A model generated the notes under the pieces. The model worked only from the letters and a program-made list of their open reading frames with translations. It was not told the origin of the DNA and made no database searches. The translations under genes were made by a program, and so were the position numbers. From the NCBI RefSeq assembly GCF_030908545.1, contig NZ_CP133083.1:1967691-2031690 (forward strand): DNA of 64,000 nt, written 5' to 3'. This document shows, piece after piece, positions 25,391 through 33,877 of the stretch; the stretch's first letter is position 1, and every line of letters starts with the position of its first letter. The DNA comes from Nitrosomonas sp. sh817 (GTDB lineage: Bacteria > Pseudomonadota > Gammaproteobacteria > Burkholderiales > Nitrosomonadaceae).

Positions 25391-27169
25391 ATGAATCTGC
25401 TTCGATCCGAGTATTTAATAGTATGTCTGTGGATAGGATTGCAGGCAGTGCCTGCATGGGCTGTCGATAGTGATAGTACTTGCGAGCAAACCGGAACAAC
25501 CCGCATCTGGGTCTCGCCGCTGAATCCCAAGGCCGGCCAGCCAGTCAAGATCATGGCGGTTTCCACTGACGGACCAATCGCGGAATTGGTATTGATCGAC
25601 GAACAAGGTCAGCCCGCGCCGTTGCAATCCCGTCAGCGGGGCGGGCCGCCGTGGAGTTTGACTGCCGAACTTGCAAACCTCAATGACGGCCGGTATCGAG
25701 CGGTGGCGCATCAGGACGGCAAACAGACCGCTTGTCAGGAATTAGTGGCGGGGCAAACGGTTGCGGCGGCGAATCCGCGCACATGGAACCGGGCGGCTGA
25801 AGCGTTTTATGCCGCATGGATCGAGGAGTTATTCGGCGCGCCGCCCGAAGAAAATCTTAGTTTCAATTCGCTGGAACCGGTATTGCGCAACAGCGAGCGC
25901 AATTTTCTGCATAACTATCTCGGTCTGAATGAAGACAGCAACCTGCCGCTGACGCCCGATTGCGCCGATTTGCCCTACACGCTGCGCGCTTATTTCGCTT
26001 GGAAAACCGGCTTGCCGGTGGCTTTTCGCGCATGCGGACGCGGTTCGGCCAAAGCGCCGCCGAATTGCGGCGCGCCCACCATTGTCAGCGAATTCACGCG
26101 CGGCGTGCGGTCGCAAACCAATTTCCGCAAGCGCTACCGGCAACTGGCGGATACTGTGCATTCCGGCTCGGTGCGAACCGGTCTTGCCGCTGAAAACACC
26201 GACTGGTACCCGATTCCGCTCAGCCGCGAGACGCTCTGGCCGGGCACTGTATATGCCGATCCCTATGGACATATCTTGGTAGTAGCCGAATGGGTGCCGC
26301 AAACCGCCGATCGTCCCGGCATGCTGTTGGCGGTCGACGCCCAGCCGGATAATTCGGTAGCGCGTAAACGCGTTTGGGAAGGCACGATGCTGTTCGCCGA
26401 CACGGAGAATGCCGGGCCTGGTTTTAAAGCATTCCGCCCGGTTGTTTTATCCACACCGGATAAGGGGCGCATGCTGTCAAACCGGGAATTGAGCGACCAT
26501 CCTGATTTCATGCCCTTCTCTTTGGAGCAGGACTATCTCACACCCGATGATTTTTACGCACGGTTAACGCAATTGATCAATCCGCAGGGATTGGACCCGT
26601 TGCAAGCGTATGAAGCCATGCTGGCGGCGCTGGTCGAGCAAGTGGAAACCCGCGTCAATTCCGTGCAAAACGGTGAAGCATATTTCCGCAAAAATCCGCG
26701 TAGCGTGATCGCAATGCCCGGCGGCGCGGCGATTTTTCAAACGATCGGCCCTTGGGAGGATTATTCCACGCCATCGCGAGACATGCGTTTGATCATCGCG
26801 ATCAATGTATTGAACGGTCTTCCGGAAAAAATCGTGCGACATCCGGAGTTATTCGTGCTGAACGGCCAAAATCCGGAGCAAGCCAAAGCCGCGATTGAAC
26901 AACATCACGCCAAACGCGCCCAGAAACGCAGTATTCGCTATATCCGCTCGGATGGCAGCGAATGGGAATTGACCATCGCTGAGGTGCTGGCGCGCAAACC
27001 CGGTTTCGAGATTGCTTATAATCCCAACGACTGCACCGAGATACGCTGGGGCGCGCAACCGGATACCGAAGAATATGCAACTTGCCGCCGCCAAGCACCT
27101 GCGGAACAACGCGCCAAGATGGCGCAATACCGCGAATGGTTCCGCGAAGCGCGCCGGCCGGTGCCATAA
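25391..27169 (+). CDS. Exported protein with papain/NlpC-like catalytic motifs
   Basis: A 592-aa protein with an N-terminal signal peptide (hydrophobic YLIVCLWIGLQAVPAWA, cleavage near residue 24). Residues 30-120 look like an immunoglobulin-like beta domain (PLNPKAGQPVKIMAVS, GRYRAVAH). The central part has CADLPYTLRAYFAWKTGLPV (about residue 200), a Cys at a helix start as in papain-like or NlpC/P60 enzymes, and about 90 residues later DPYGHILVVAEW, a typical His-containing strand. This suggests a periplasmic cysteine hydrolase or transglutaminase-like protein. I do not recognise a named family. Codon use is GC-rich, like chromosomal genes. It stands alone between the TA pair and a small coiled-coil gene. 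Confidence 0.7.
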   Translation: MNLLRSEYLIVCLWIGLQAVPAWAVDSDSTCEQTGTTRIWVSPLNPKAGQPVKIMAVSTDGPIAELVLIDEQGQPAPLQSRQRGGPPWSLTAELANLNDGRYRAVAHQDGKQTACQELVAGQTVAAANPRTWNRAAEAFYAAWIEELFGAPPEENLSFNSLEPVLRNSERNFLHNYLGLNEDSNLPLTPDCADLPYTLRAYFAWKTGLPVAFRACGRGSAKAPPNCGAPTIVSEFTRGVRSQTNFRKRYRQLADTVHSGSVRTGLAAENTDWYPIPLSRETLWPGTVYADPYGHILVVAEWVPQTADRPGMLLAVDAQPDNSVARKRVWEGTMLFADTENAGPGFKAFRPVVLSTPDKGRMLSNRELSDHPDFMPFSLEQDYLTPDDFYARLTQLINPQGLDPLQAYEAMLAALVEQVETRVNSVQNGEAYFRKNPRSVIAMPGGAAIFQTIGPWEDYSTPSRDMRLIIAINVLNGLPEKIVRHPELFVLNGQNPEQAKAAIEQHHAKRAQKRSIRYIRSDGSEWELTIAEVLARKPGFEIAYNPNDCTEIRWGAQPDTEEYATCRRQAPAEQRAKMAQYREWFREARRPVP

Positions 27170-27297
27170 CAACAGCCGCGCATCCGGTTGCCAATCATTA
27201 TCGCGATTCCTTGATCAGCAACAATACATGCAGTATTTTTGCTGATACTATGGCATAGTAATTGATATCCGATTTTCACCACCAAGGAGATAATAAA

Positions 27298-27588
27298 ATG
27301 GCCGACAAATCCATCCCTGAAAAATTACAAGAAGAACTGACCAACCTGCAATCAGTCGTTGACGAAGTCAAATTGCAAATGCATCTGGGCACCAAGGAAT
27401 TGCAGGATAAATTGCAGCCGCATTTGGAAGAACTCGAGCAGGAATTAAGCCAAGCCAAGGAAAAATGGGAAGCCTTCGAAAACAGCTCGGAAGGCGCATG
27501 GGAAGATATTCAAACCGGCTTGAGAAAATCTTTCAAATCAATGGAGCAAGCATTTGAAAGAGCGAAACAGCACTTCCCGCCCAAATAA
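27298..27588 (+). CDS. Small coiled-coil protein
   Basis: A 96-aa highly charged helical protein (ELTNLQSVVDEVKLQMHL, LQPHLEELEQELSQAKEKWE, LRKSFKSMEQAFERAKQHF) predicted to form antiparallel helices. It has no signal peptide or membrane segment. The ATG follows AAGGAGA at ideal spacing, so it is likely well translated. Similar small proteins are annotated as hypothetical or 'coiled coil' in proteobacteria; I know no function. It is 128 bases downstream of the exported protein and could share regulation with it. Confidence 0.72.
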   Translation: MADKSIPEKLQEELTNLQSVVDEVKLQMHLGTKELQDKLQPHLEELEQELSQAKEKWEAFENSSEGAWEDIQTGLRKSFKSMEQAFERAKQHFPPK

Positions 27589-27946
27589 AATTTCTAAAGC
27601 AATCTTTCTAACGACGGCCACGCAGCGAACCGCTGCGTGAGCGGATAAACCCGGCAATTCTTCATCCGCGCGTCCGTTGTTTCTGCGGTTATAGTGCTCC
27701 TCTTTAACAGCCACACACTGGGGAAGCGCTGATTAATTCAACGAACGTGATGAAGGGCGAGGCGCACGGCACAAAGCGACCGAGACATATCAACAAGATA
27801 GGCGGGAAAGCGAGTACCGTGCAACGAAGTGATTCGCTCGTATAGTCAATTAATCAGATGGAATGGACACCGCCCTCCTGACAACGGCATCGCAATGTGC
27901 CACAGTTGGCTTTCAATCATCAACTCAAAATTGGAGGGCAGCATCC

Positions 27947-28989
27947 ATGGATAAGATTAGCGTAGTTGGTTTGGATTTGGCAAAGAATGTTTTTCAGGTA
28001 CACGCTGTTAATGCACAAGGACGGGTGGTTGAGCGCAAGCAATTGAGGCGAAGCGAGGTACTCGTCGTGGTTTGCAAAGATCGAACCTTGCCGGATTGGG
28101 CTGGAAGCCTGTGGCGGCATGCATTACTGGGCACGCAAGCTGAGCGAGCTGGGGCATACGGTGCGGCCGATGGCGGCAAGGTTCATCAAACCCTATTTGA
28201 AGTCGAACAAATCGGATATGCTCGATGCGGAAGTCATTTGTGAAGCAGTGCAACGCCCGGGGATGCGCTTTGTTTCGGTTAAATCCGCGCAGCAACAGGC
28301 AGTATTGCACTTGCATCATAGCCGGCGGCTATTGGTTGAACAGCGTATCGCGCTAATCAACCACATACGTGGAATGCTGCTGGAATTTGGTATTGTGATT
28401 GCTGTGCCCTAGCGTGCTCAGAAAACGATTGCCGGAGCTATTGGAAGATACCGGCGATGAGTTACCGCCGATGTGCCGGGATTTGGCCGCTGTGTTGCGG
28501 GATCAATTATCGGCACTCGATGAGCGGATTGCGCTACTGGAGCACAGGATTCAGCAATGGCACGTCAGCAATGAAGCGAGTCAACGCTTGGCCGGGATTC
28601 CTGGTGTGGGCGTCATAAGCGCTACCGCGATTGCTGCAGCGATAGGTGATGCAAGGGCATTTACCAATGGACGGCAATTTGCCGCTTGGCTAGGACTGGT
28701 GCCGCGCCAGGTATCGAGCGGCGGGCGGCAACGTCTGCTGGGAATCAGCAAACGAGGTGATCGTTATCTGCGCACTTTGATGATCCACGGTGCGCGTGCT
28801 GTAATCCGGCATTTACGTGCGCGGCAACAAGCCGGTAAGCCGCCTGGCAATGCCTGGATTGCGCAACTGCTGGCGCGGTGTCATCCCAATGTCGCAACAG
28901 TGGCGCTGGCCAATCACAATGCCCGGGTAGCTTGGGCATTGCTGGCTAAAAATGAAACCTATCGTGCTAGATACGCTGCTGAAGCATGA
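27947..28989 (+). pseudogene. IS110-family transposase with two frameshifts (a)
   Basis: Together three frames encode an IS110 (DEDD/RuvC-like plus Tnp20) recombinase: MDKISVVGLDLAKNVFQVHA (the first catalytic Asp in GLDLAK), ARFIKPYLKSNKSDMLDAEV (DLDA-type motif), and the C-terminal RLAGIPGVGVISATAIAAAI with FAAWLGLVPRQVSSGGRQRL. A one-base insertion near 28063 (compare the copy at 36724-36964) and a one-base loss near 28406 (TAG in CCCTAGCGTGCTC) break the frame. A GGAGG site precedes the start. Confidence 0.85.
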
Positions 28990-29268
28990 TGATATGAGCG
29001 ATTCATAAAAAACAGAAGCATCGTTAACAGGAGGATATTCATTCACGATTGCTTGCATTTATGTGATGGGAAGACAGGTCGGACCGCGGCGGCCAAACCC
29101 GGGGAAGCTCTCGAAGCAACCAGACTTCGCTATTCAGATTGGGACCCGCCGGCGAATACACCATAGGGGCTCTGAGCTAAACGCTCTTATCAAAAGCCGA
29201 ATGTAAGTGTGCAATCGAACCTTGTGTTTCTATACATCAGTGCTTGCAAAACGGGCGGTGTCCATGTA
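28990..29268 (+). ncRNA. Candidate IS110 bridge RNA region (a)
   Basis: The 279 bases between the transposase end and the right end do not code, yet about 190 bases (from 29076) are strongly conserved in the other copy at 38654-38843 (minus). Shared blocks include AGGTCGGACCGCGGCGGCC, CGCTATTCAGATTGGGACC and ATGTAAGTGTGCAATCGAAC. IS1111-type elements are known to carry a bridge RNA here. GGGGAAGC at 29101 matches the start of the MITE target. Role is inferred. Confidence 0.5.
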
Positions 29269-29559
29269 AGCGCTTCCCTAGAATTCCGGCGCTCACTATA
29301 TTTCTCAGGCATCAATGAAAAATTTTTATTCCCCGGTCCACTTGCTGCTTTTTGTCTTTCTGCTCGGCGCCTTAATGGTGCTGATTCAGCTGGAATTATT
29401 GTCGTATGCATTTGAAAAACTGGGACTGCCGCCGGAATTGGGTTTGATCGTGCTGTTTCTTTCGCTGTTCGGCAGCGCGATCAACTTGCCGGTCACGCGG
29501 ATTAAAAGCGACGTGCCGGTGCAGGAATTAATGCCGCAGGCTTACTGGGGGTTACTTAG

Positions 29560-30754
29560 GGAAACGCTGATTAATTCGCCACACCCCAAGGGCAAAGCGA
29601 GCAGTTCTGGGATATTGGGTTAAAATTTGCCATATTCTGGGTTGAATTGCGTTATTTCTTGCCTTATTCCGCTCATTTCTTGTCTTTAAGACGCAATCTG
29701 GCTGTCAGAGCTACATAACCACCGGCGAGCCAGCAGCAAGTTGGCAAGCCCAAACAGTGAAAACATCTGAGCATTATTTTTGGCCATTCCTTTGTAGCGA
29801 GTTTTGCGATGCATGAACAGATTCTTTACGACATGAAAGGGATGCTCAACTTTGGCACGAATGCTGGCTTTTGCATGTTCAAGCTTCTCCATCAGTTCGC
29901 CTGCTGTTGTTTTGGGCAATGCCTTGCGCTTGGAAGGGCGCATCGCGATATGCCAGGTTACGGGCAATTCAAGATTCTCTTCTCGTTTCTCAACGCCCAG
30001 ATAGCCCGCATCACCAAATACATCGGTTTCATCACCATGCAGCAGCGCCTGTGCCTGAGTAACATCGTGGACATTGGCTGCCGTTCCGATCAGGGTATGA
30101 ACAAGCCCTGATTGCGCATCGACACCGATGTGTACCTTCATGCCGAAGTGCCACTGCTTGCCTTTCCTGGTTTGATGCATTTCGCTATCGCGTTTTCCTT
30201 CTCTATTCTTGGTCGAAGGAGGCGCTGAGATCAGCGTAGCATCAACAATCGTACCTTCGCGAAGAAATAGTCCGCGTTCAGCCAAATGTGCATTGATTGC
30301 ATCAAAAATGGATTCCGTCAGATGATGCGCTTCCAGCAAATGGCGAAATCTCAGCAGAGTCGTCGCATCCGGTACTGCTTCCCGATTCAGATCAATACCA
30401 ACAAAGCAGCGGATTGCTTGACTGTCGTATACAGCATCTTCCGCGCCTTCATCCGAAAAACCAAAGCACTGTTGCACAATATACATCCTCAGCATCCGTT
30501 CCAAACCAATCGGTGGATGACCTCGCCTACCGCTAACCGGATAATACGGAGCTATAACATTCAGCAGGGATGTCCACGGTGTTGCAGCTTCAATCTCAAC
30601 CAGAAAACGATCACGCCGGGTTTGTTTCTTCTTTGCCGCATATTCCAGCTCAGAAAAGCTTGATTGCATCGCTCTATTCCATGTTTATCAATAGCAAGGT
30701 ATTTTATCTAACCTTTGCAGGTCTATCTATTTGATCGAATAGATCAGTGTTTCC
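29560..30754 (-). mobile_element. IS5-family element, copy 2 (1,195 bp)
   Basis: This is the same element as 23005-24199 in opposite orientation, with the same ends. Target duplication is TTAG (29556-29559 and 30755-30758). Because each copy has its own distinct 4-bp duplication, the two inserted separately and do not form a composite transposon. It disrupts a DUF1614 gene. Confidence 0.93.
29686..30669 (-). CDS. IS5-family transposase (copy 2)
   Basis: A 327-aa DDE transposase identical in protein sequence to the copy at 23090-24073, with the same catalytic segments (GTIVDATLISAP, DVFGDAGYLG, KVEHPFHVV). The reading frame is intact. Its terminal repeat shares 19 bases with the MITE family in this window, so this enzyme may also move the MITEs. 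Confidence 0.95.
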   Translation of the reverse strand: MQSSFSELEYAAKKKQTRRDRFLVEIEAATPWTSLLNVIAPYYPVSGRRGHPPIGLERMLRMYIVQQCFGFSDEGAEDAVYDSQAIRCFVGIDLNREAVPDATTLLRFRHLLEAHHLTESIFDAINAHLAERGLFLREGTIVDATLISAPPSTKNREGKRDSEMHQTRKGKQWHFGMKVHIGVDAQSGLVHTLIGTAANVHDVTQAQALLHGDETDVFGDAGYLGVEKREENLELPVTWHIAMRPSKRKALPKTTAGELMEKLEHAKASIRAKVEHPFHVVKNLFMHRKTRYKGMAKNNAQMFSLFGLANLLLARRWLCSSDSQIAS

Positions 30755-31242
30755 TTAGAATACCTGCGCGACGCTTCCAGAACGAAACGCTGATTTGCAT
30801 CAACTTCGGCGGTTGCCTGATACCCGTGACCCTGTCCATGTTTTTGTTTTCCCACAGCGAACTGGATATCTTCCCGGCATTGCTTGGCATCACCATCATT
30901 ACCATCATCAGCTATTTTTTCAGCCGCCCGATTCCCAGACTCGGCATTGCCATGCCAATACTGGTTGCACCCATCAGCGCGGCATTGGTGGGTCTGCTGA
31001 TCAGCCCGGAACAAAGCGCGCCGCTGGCTTATATCAGCGGTACCTTGGGCGTATTGATCGGCGCCGATCTGTTACGCATCAAGGATATTTCCCGGCTCGG
31101 CACGCCGTTTGCCTCGATTGGCGGCGCGGGCACATTCGACGGCATTTTCATTACCGGCATTGTCGCTGCGATGCTTGCCTAATATCCGCAGACCCGCCGC
31201 CGCTGCTACCGGTCCGGTGGCAATCCGGCTATACTCGATATT

Positions 31243-33000
31243 ATGATGAATTGCCTCGGCTCATTACCGCGCCAGCATTTGTTGCATCGCTTGCACGCCA
31301 TTCAACAGCAGCACCGGCATATTTCACCGCAAGCAATGCAGCAGACCGCCGCCGAATTCAATATACCGCTCAGCCAGGTTGCGGCGGTGGTTGAATTTTA
31401 TTCGTTTTTCTCCACGCAACCACGCGGCCGTTTCGATCTATTGCTCAGCAACTGCACCAGTTGCGGTTATCGTGCCGGCGGTGAAAATTTGCTTGAATTA
31501 CTATGCCAGCAACTGCAAGCCGTTCCCGGCAAAACACGCGCGGACGGTTTGGTCAGCATCGGTGAAACGTCGTGCATCGGCATGTGCGATCATGGTCCGT
31601 CGATGCTGATCAATGACTCTCCCGTGACCGGCTTGAATGCAGCCAGACTCACGCAAATTGCACAACTTATAGCAGACGAAATACCGGTTCCGCAGTGGCC
31701 TGCCGCATGGTTTGAAATGTCCGATACCGTGCATCGCCGCGATCTGCTGTTGAGCAACCTGCTGATACCCGGCAACGCGCTGCGACAAGCCTTGCAGCAG
31801 GGTGCGAGTGAAACCTTGGCGGTCATTCGGCAATCCGGATTGCGCGGGCGCGGCGGCGCGGGATTCGATACCGGCAAGAAATGGCAATTCTGCCGCGAAG
31901 CGCCAGGCAATGCGCATTATGTCGTTTGTAACGCCGATGAAGGGGAACCCGGCACGTTCAAGGACCGGTATTTGCTGCGCGAATACGCCGATGCTTTGTT
32001 CGAGGGCATGACGCTGTCCGCGTTTGTCATTGGCGCGCAACAAGGTTTTGTTTATCTGCGCGGTGAATACCGCTATTTGTTGCCACATCTGCAAGCCGAG
32101 CTGAATCATCGCCGCAAACTGGGTCTTTTAGGCGCAAACATCCTCGGACAAGCCGGATTTGATTTTGACATTGCAATTGTCGTTGGCGCCGGCGCCTATA
32201 TTTGCGGCGAAGAATCGGCCTTGATCGAATCGCTCGAAGGCAAACCCGGGATTCCGCGCATCCGTCCGCCGTTTCCGGTGACGCATGGTTATTGGGGACA
32301 ACCGACCGTGGTCAACAACGTCGAAACCTTCATCGCTGCGGCGCAAATCGCCTTACACGGCGCTAGTTGGTTCAAAGCCTCGGGTACAGCATCATCAGCG
32401 GGCAGCAAGCTCCTCAGCATCAGCGGCGATTGCCAAAGATCGGGCATTTATGAATACCCGTTCGGCGTAACCATCCGGCAAGTGCTGAACGATTGCGGCG
32501 CTGCGGATGCGCAAGCGGTGCAAATCGGCGGTCCCGCCGGTGTTTTGCTCGGCCCGGCCGAATTTAACCGCGGCATCGCCTTCGAAGATGTTGCCACCGG
32601 CGGATCGGTATTGGTATTTGGACAACAACGCGATTTGCTCGCGATACACCGTAACTTCGCGCAGTTTTTCGCGCATGAAAGCTGCGGTTTTTGCACACCG
32701 TGCCGGATCGGCACGCAATTATTGAAAAATAACCTGGATAATATCGCCGCCGGCCGCGGTTCACCAAACGATCTTGAGGAACTGCGGCAACTCGGCCAAA
32801 TCGTGCAGCACCAATCGCATTGCGGATTGGGTCACACCGCCACCAATCATGTACTGGACGGTTTGCGGCAATTTCCGCAAGTATTCTCCAACCGTTTGCA
32901 ATCGCAATTCACCGCCCGCTTCGACCTCGATCAAGCACTGGCGGACGCGCGGCAAGTCACCCGGCGTGACGATGCCGCCGCGCATTTGGATAATGAATGA
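31243..33000 (+). CDS. hoxF: HoxF-like diaphorase subunit (NuoE-NuoF fusion)
   Basis: A 585-aa protein. Residues 1-150 are a thioredoxin-like NuoE domain with 2Fe-2S cysteines (SNCTSCGY and GETSCIGMC). The rest is NuoF-like: FMN site LRGRGGAGFDTGKKW, NADH site VVGAGAYICGEESALIESLE, and the 4Fe-4S motif ESCGFCTPCRIGTQ (about 479-492) with a fourth Cys in HQSHCGLG. This fusion is typical of HoxF in NAD-reducing [NiFe]-hydrogenases (group 3d); it oxidises or reduces NAD(H). It overlaps hoxU by 4 bases (ATGA). No hydrogenase subunits follow, so it may act as an orphan diaphorase or pair with subunits elsewhere. Formate dehydrogenase partners are a less likely alternative. Confidence 0.8.
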   Translation: MMNCLGSLPRQHLLHRLHAIQQQHRHISPQAMQQTAAEFNIPLSQVAAVVEFYSFFSTQPRGRFDLLLSNCTSCGYRAGGENLLELLCQQLQAVPGKTRADGLVSIGETSCIGMCDHGPSMLINDSPVTGLNAARLTQIAQLIADEIPVPQWPAAWFEMSDTVHRRDLLLSNLLIPGNALRQALQQGASETLAVIRQSGLRGRGGAGFDTGKKWQFCREAPGNAHYVVCNADEGEPGTFKDRYLLREYADALFEGMTLSAFVIGAQQGFVYLRGEYRYLLPHLQAELNHRRKLGLLGANILGQAGFDFDIAIVVGAGAYICGEESALIESLEGKPGIPRIRPPFPVTHGYWGQPTVVNNVETFIAAAQIALHGASWFKASGTASSAGSKLLSISGDCQRSGIYEYPFGVTIRQVLNDCGAADAQAVQIGGPAGVLLGPAEFNRGIAFEDVATGGSVLVFGQQRDLLAIHRNFAQFFAHESCGFCTPCRIGTQLLKNNLDNIAAGRGSPNDLEELRQLGQIVQHQSHCGLGHTATNHVLDGLRQFPQVFSNRLQSQFTARFDLDQALADARQVTRRDDAAAHLDNE

Positions 33001-33746
33001 TGACAACCGGCGTTGACACAATCCGCATCGACGGCGAAGAGATTCCGTTCACGCCGGGGCAGACCATCATGGATGCGGCCTTGGCGGCCGGTGTTTACAT
33101 CCCGCATCTGTGCCACTACCCGGGCTTGCCGCCAAGCGGCAACTGTCGCCTGTGCGTGGTGGAAACCGGCAACCGCAGCGTTGCCGCTTGTATCACTCCA
33201 GCGGCCGCCGGGCAGCAAATTATCAGCGACACGCCGGAATTGAACGCGACGCGTAAAGCCATCACGCAAATGCTATTCGTTGAAGGCAACCACATTTGCC
33301 CGTCGTGCGAAAAAACCGGTAATTGCAAGCTGCAAGCGATGGCGTATCACCTCGGCATGCTCGACGATCATTTTCCGCAGTTTTATCAGCGCCGCGAAAT
33401 CGATGCCTCGCACCCGGAGATTCTGCTCGACCGCAGCCGCTGCATTCTGTGCGATTTATGCGTACGCGCCAGCCGCGACGTGGATAAAAAGAATGTATTC
33501 GCCATTGCCGGACGCGGCACGGATGCGCATTTGATCGTCAATGCGCCCAGCGGCAAGCTGGCCGATACGCCGATGGCCGTTACCGACCTGGCGGCAACTA
33601 TCTGCCCGGTCGGCGCGATTCTGATCAAAGAGAAAGGCTACGAAGTACCGATCGGGGAGCGTATTTATGACCGGCAAACGATTTGCGAAACCGGTTTGCA
33701 AGAATATACTGATAAACCGATCATTAAGAAGCATCAAAGTAAGTGA
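32997..33746 (+). CDS. hoxU: HoxU-like iron-sulfur subunit
   Basis: A 249-aa NuoG-N-terminal-like protein. It has a 2Fe-2S ferredoxin domain (IPHLCHYPGLPPSGNCRLCV, plus a fourth Cys in AACITP), the HxxxCxxCxxxxxC-type segment HICPSCEKTGNCKLQ, and a ferredoxin site RCILCDLCVRASRDVDKK with the later Cys in ATICPVGAI. It would carry electrons between HoxF and a hydrogenase (HoxYH). Translation is coupled to hoxF. The next gene is an unrelated putative effector; hoxY and hoxH are missing from the window. Confidence 0.8.
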   Translation: MMTTGVDTIRIDGEEIPFTPGQTIMDAALAAGVYIPHLCHYPGLPPSGNCRLCVVETGNRSVAACITPAAAGQQIISDTPELNATRKAITQMLFVEGNHICPSCEKTGNCKLQAMAYHLGMLDDHFPQFYQRREIDASHPEILLDRSRCILCDLCVRASRDVDKKNVFAIAGRGTDAHLIVNAPSGKLADTPMAVTDLAATICPVGAILIKEKGYEVPIGERIYDRQTICETGLQEYTDKPIIKKHQSK

Positions 33747-33877
33747 ATAAGATCATTGCTACGCAACATAGCTTGCAATTTGGCAAGACCATCATTTACT
33801 ACATGACTGATAACATTGATTTATTAAACAACGAAATTTAAGCGCGCAACGCCATATTTTCGAGAGAAACGTATCGC

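Larger units (their letters stand above)
27858..29268 (+). mobile_element. IS110-family (IS1111-type) element (a)
   Basis: The element is 1,411 bp. Perfect 12-bp subterminal inverted repeats TGGACACCGCCC / GGGCGGTGTCCA lie 6 bases from the left end and 4 bases from the right, typical of the IS1111 group. It is flanked by the dinucleotide AG on both sides (CT on the other strand), the core used in recombination. It sits in the right terminal repeat of a MITE. The transposase has two frameshifts. Confidence 0.85.
27720..29278. repeat. MITE copy (a), interrupted by IS110
   Basis: The left terminal repeat GGGGAAGCGCTGATTAATTC (27720-27739) starts a ~145-bp non-coding element whose body (GATGAAG, GAGGCGCAC, ATATCAACAAGATAG, GATTCGCTCGTATAG) recurs at 36965, 37522 and 40014. 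The right terminal repeat is split at AATCAG (ends 27857) by an IS110 element and resumes as CGCTTCCC at 29271. Flanks CTGG and CTAG suggest a 4-bp target site. Confidence 0.72.
29315..31182 (+). pseudogene. DUF1614 membrane protein gene split by IS5 copy 2
   Basis: The two halves (29315-29559 and 30759-31182) rejoin in frame when the IS and one copy of TTAG are removed, giving ...AYWGLLRIPARRFQNETLI.... The product would be about 222 aa with several membrane helices: N-terminal FYSPVHLLLFVFLLGALMVL, then LGLIVLFLSLFGSAINLPVT, CLIPVTLSMFLF, and the C-terminal GTPFASIGGAGTFDGIFITG, matching the DUF1614 family of unknown function. It lies 60 bases upstream of hoxF. The insertion removes normal function and may affect expression of hoxFU. 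Confidence 0.85.

Noticed and set aside
23005..30754. Composite transposon bounded by the two inverted IS5 copies
   Set aside because: Each copy has its own separate 4-bp duplication (CTCT and TTAG), which shows independent insertion; a composite would share one duplication across the outer ends.
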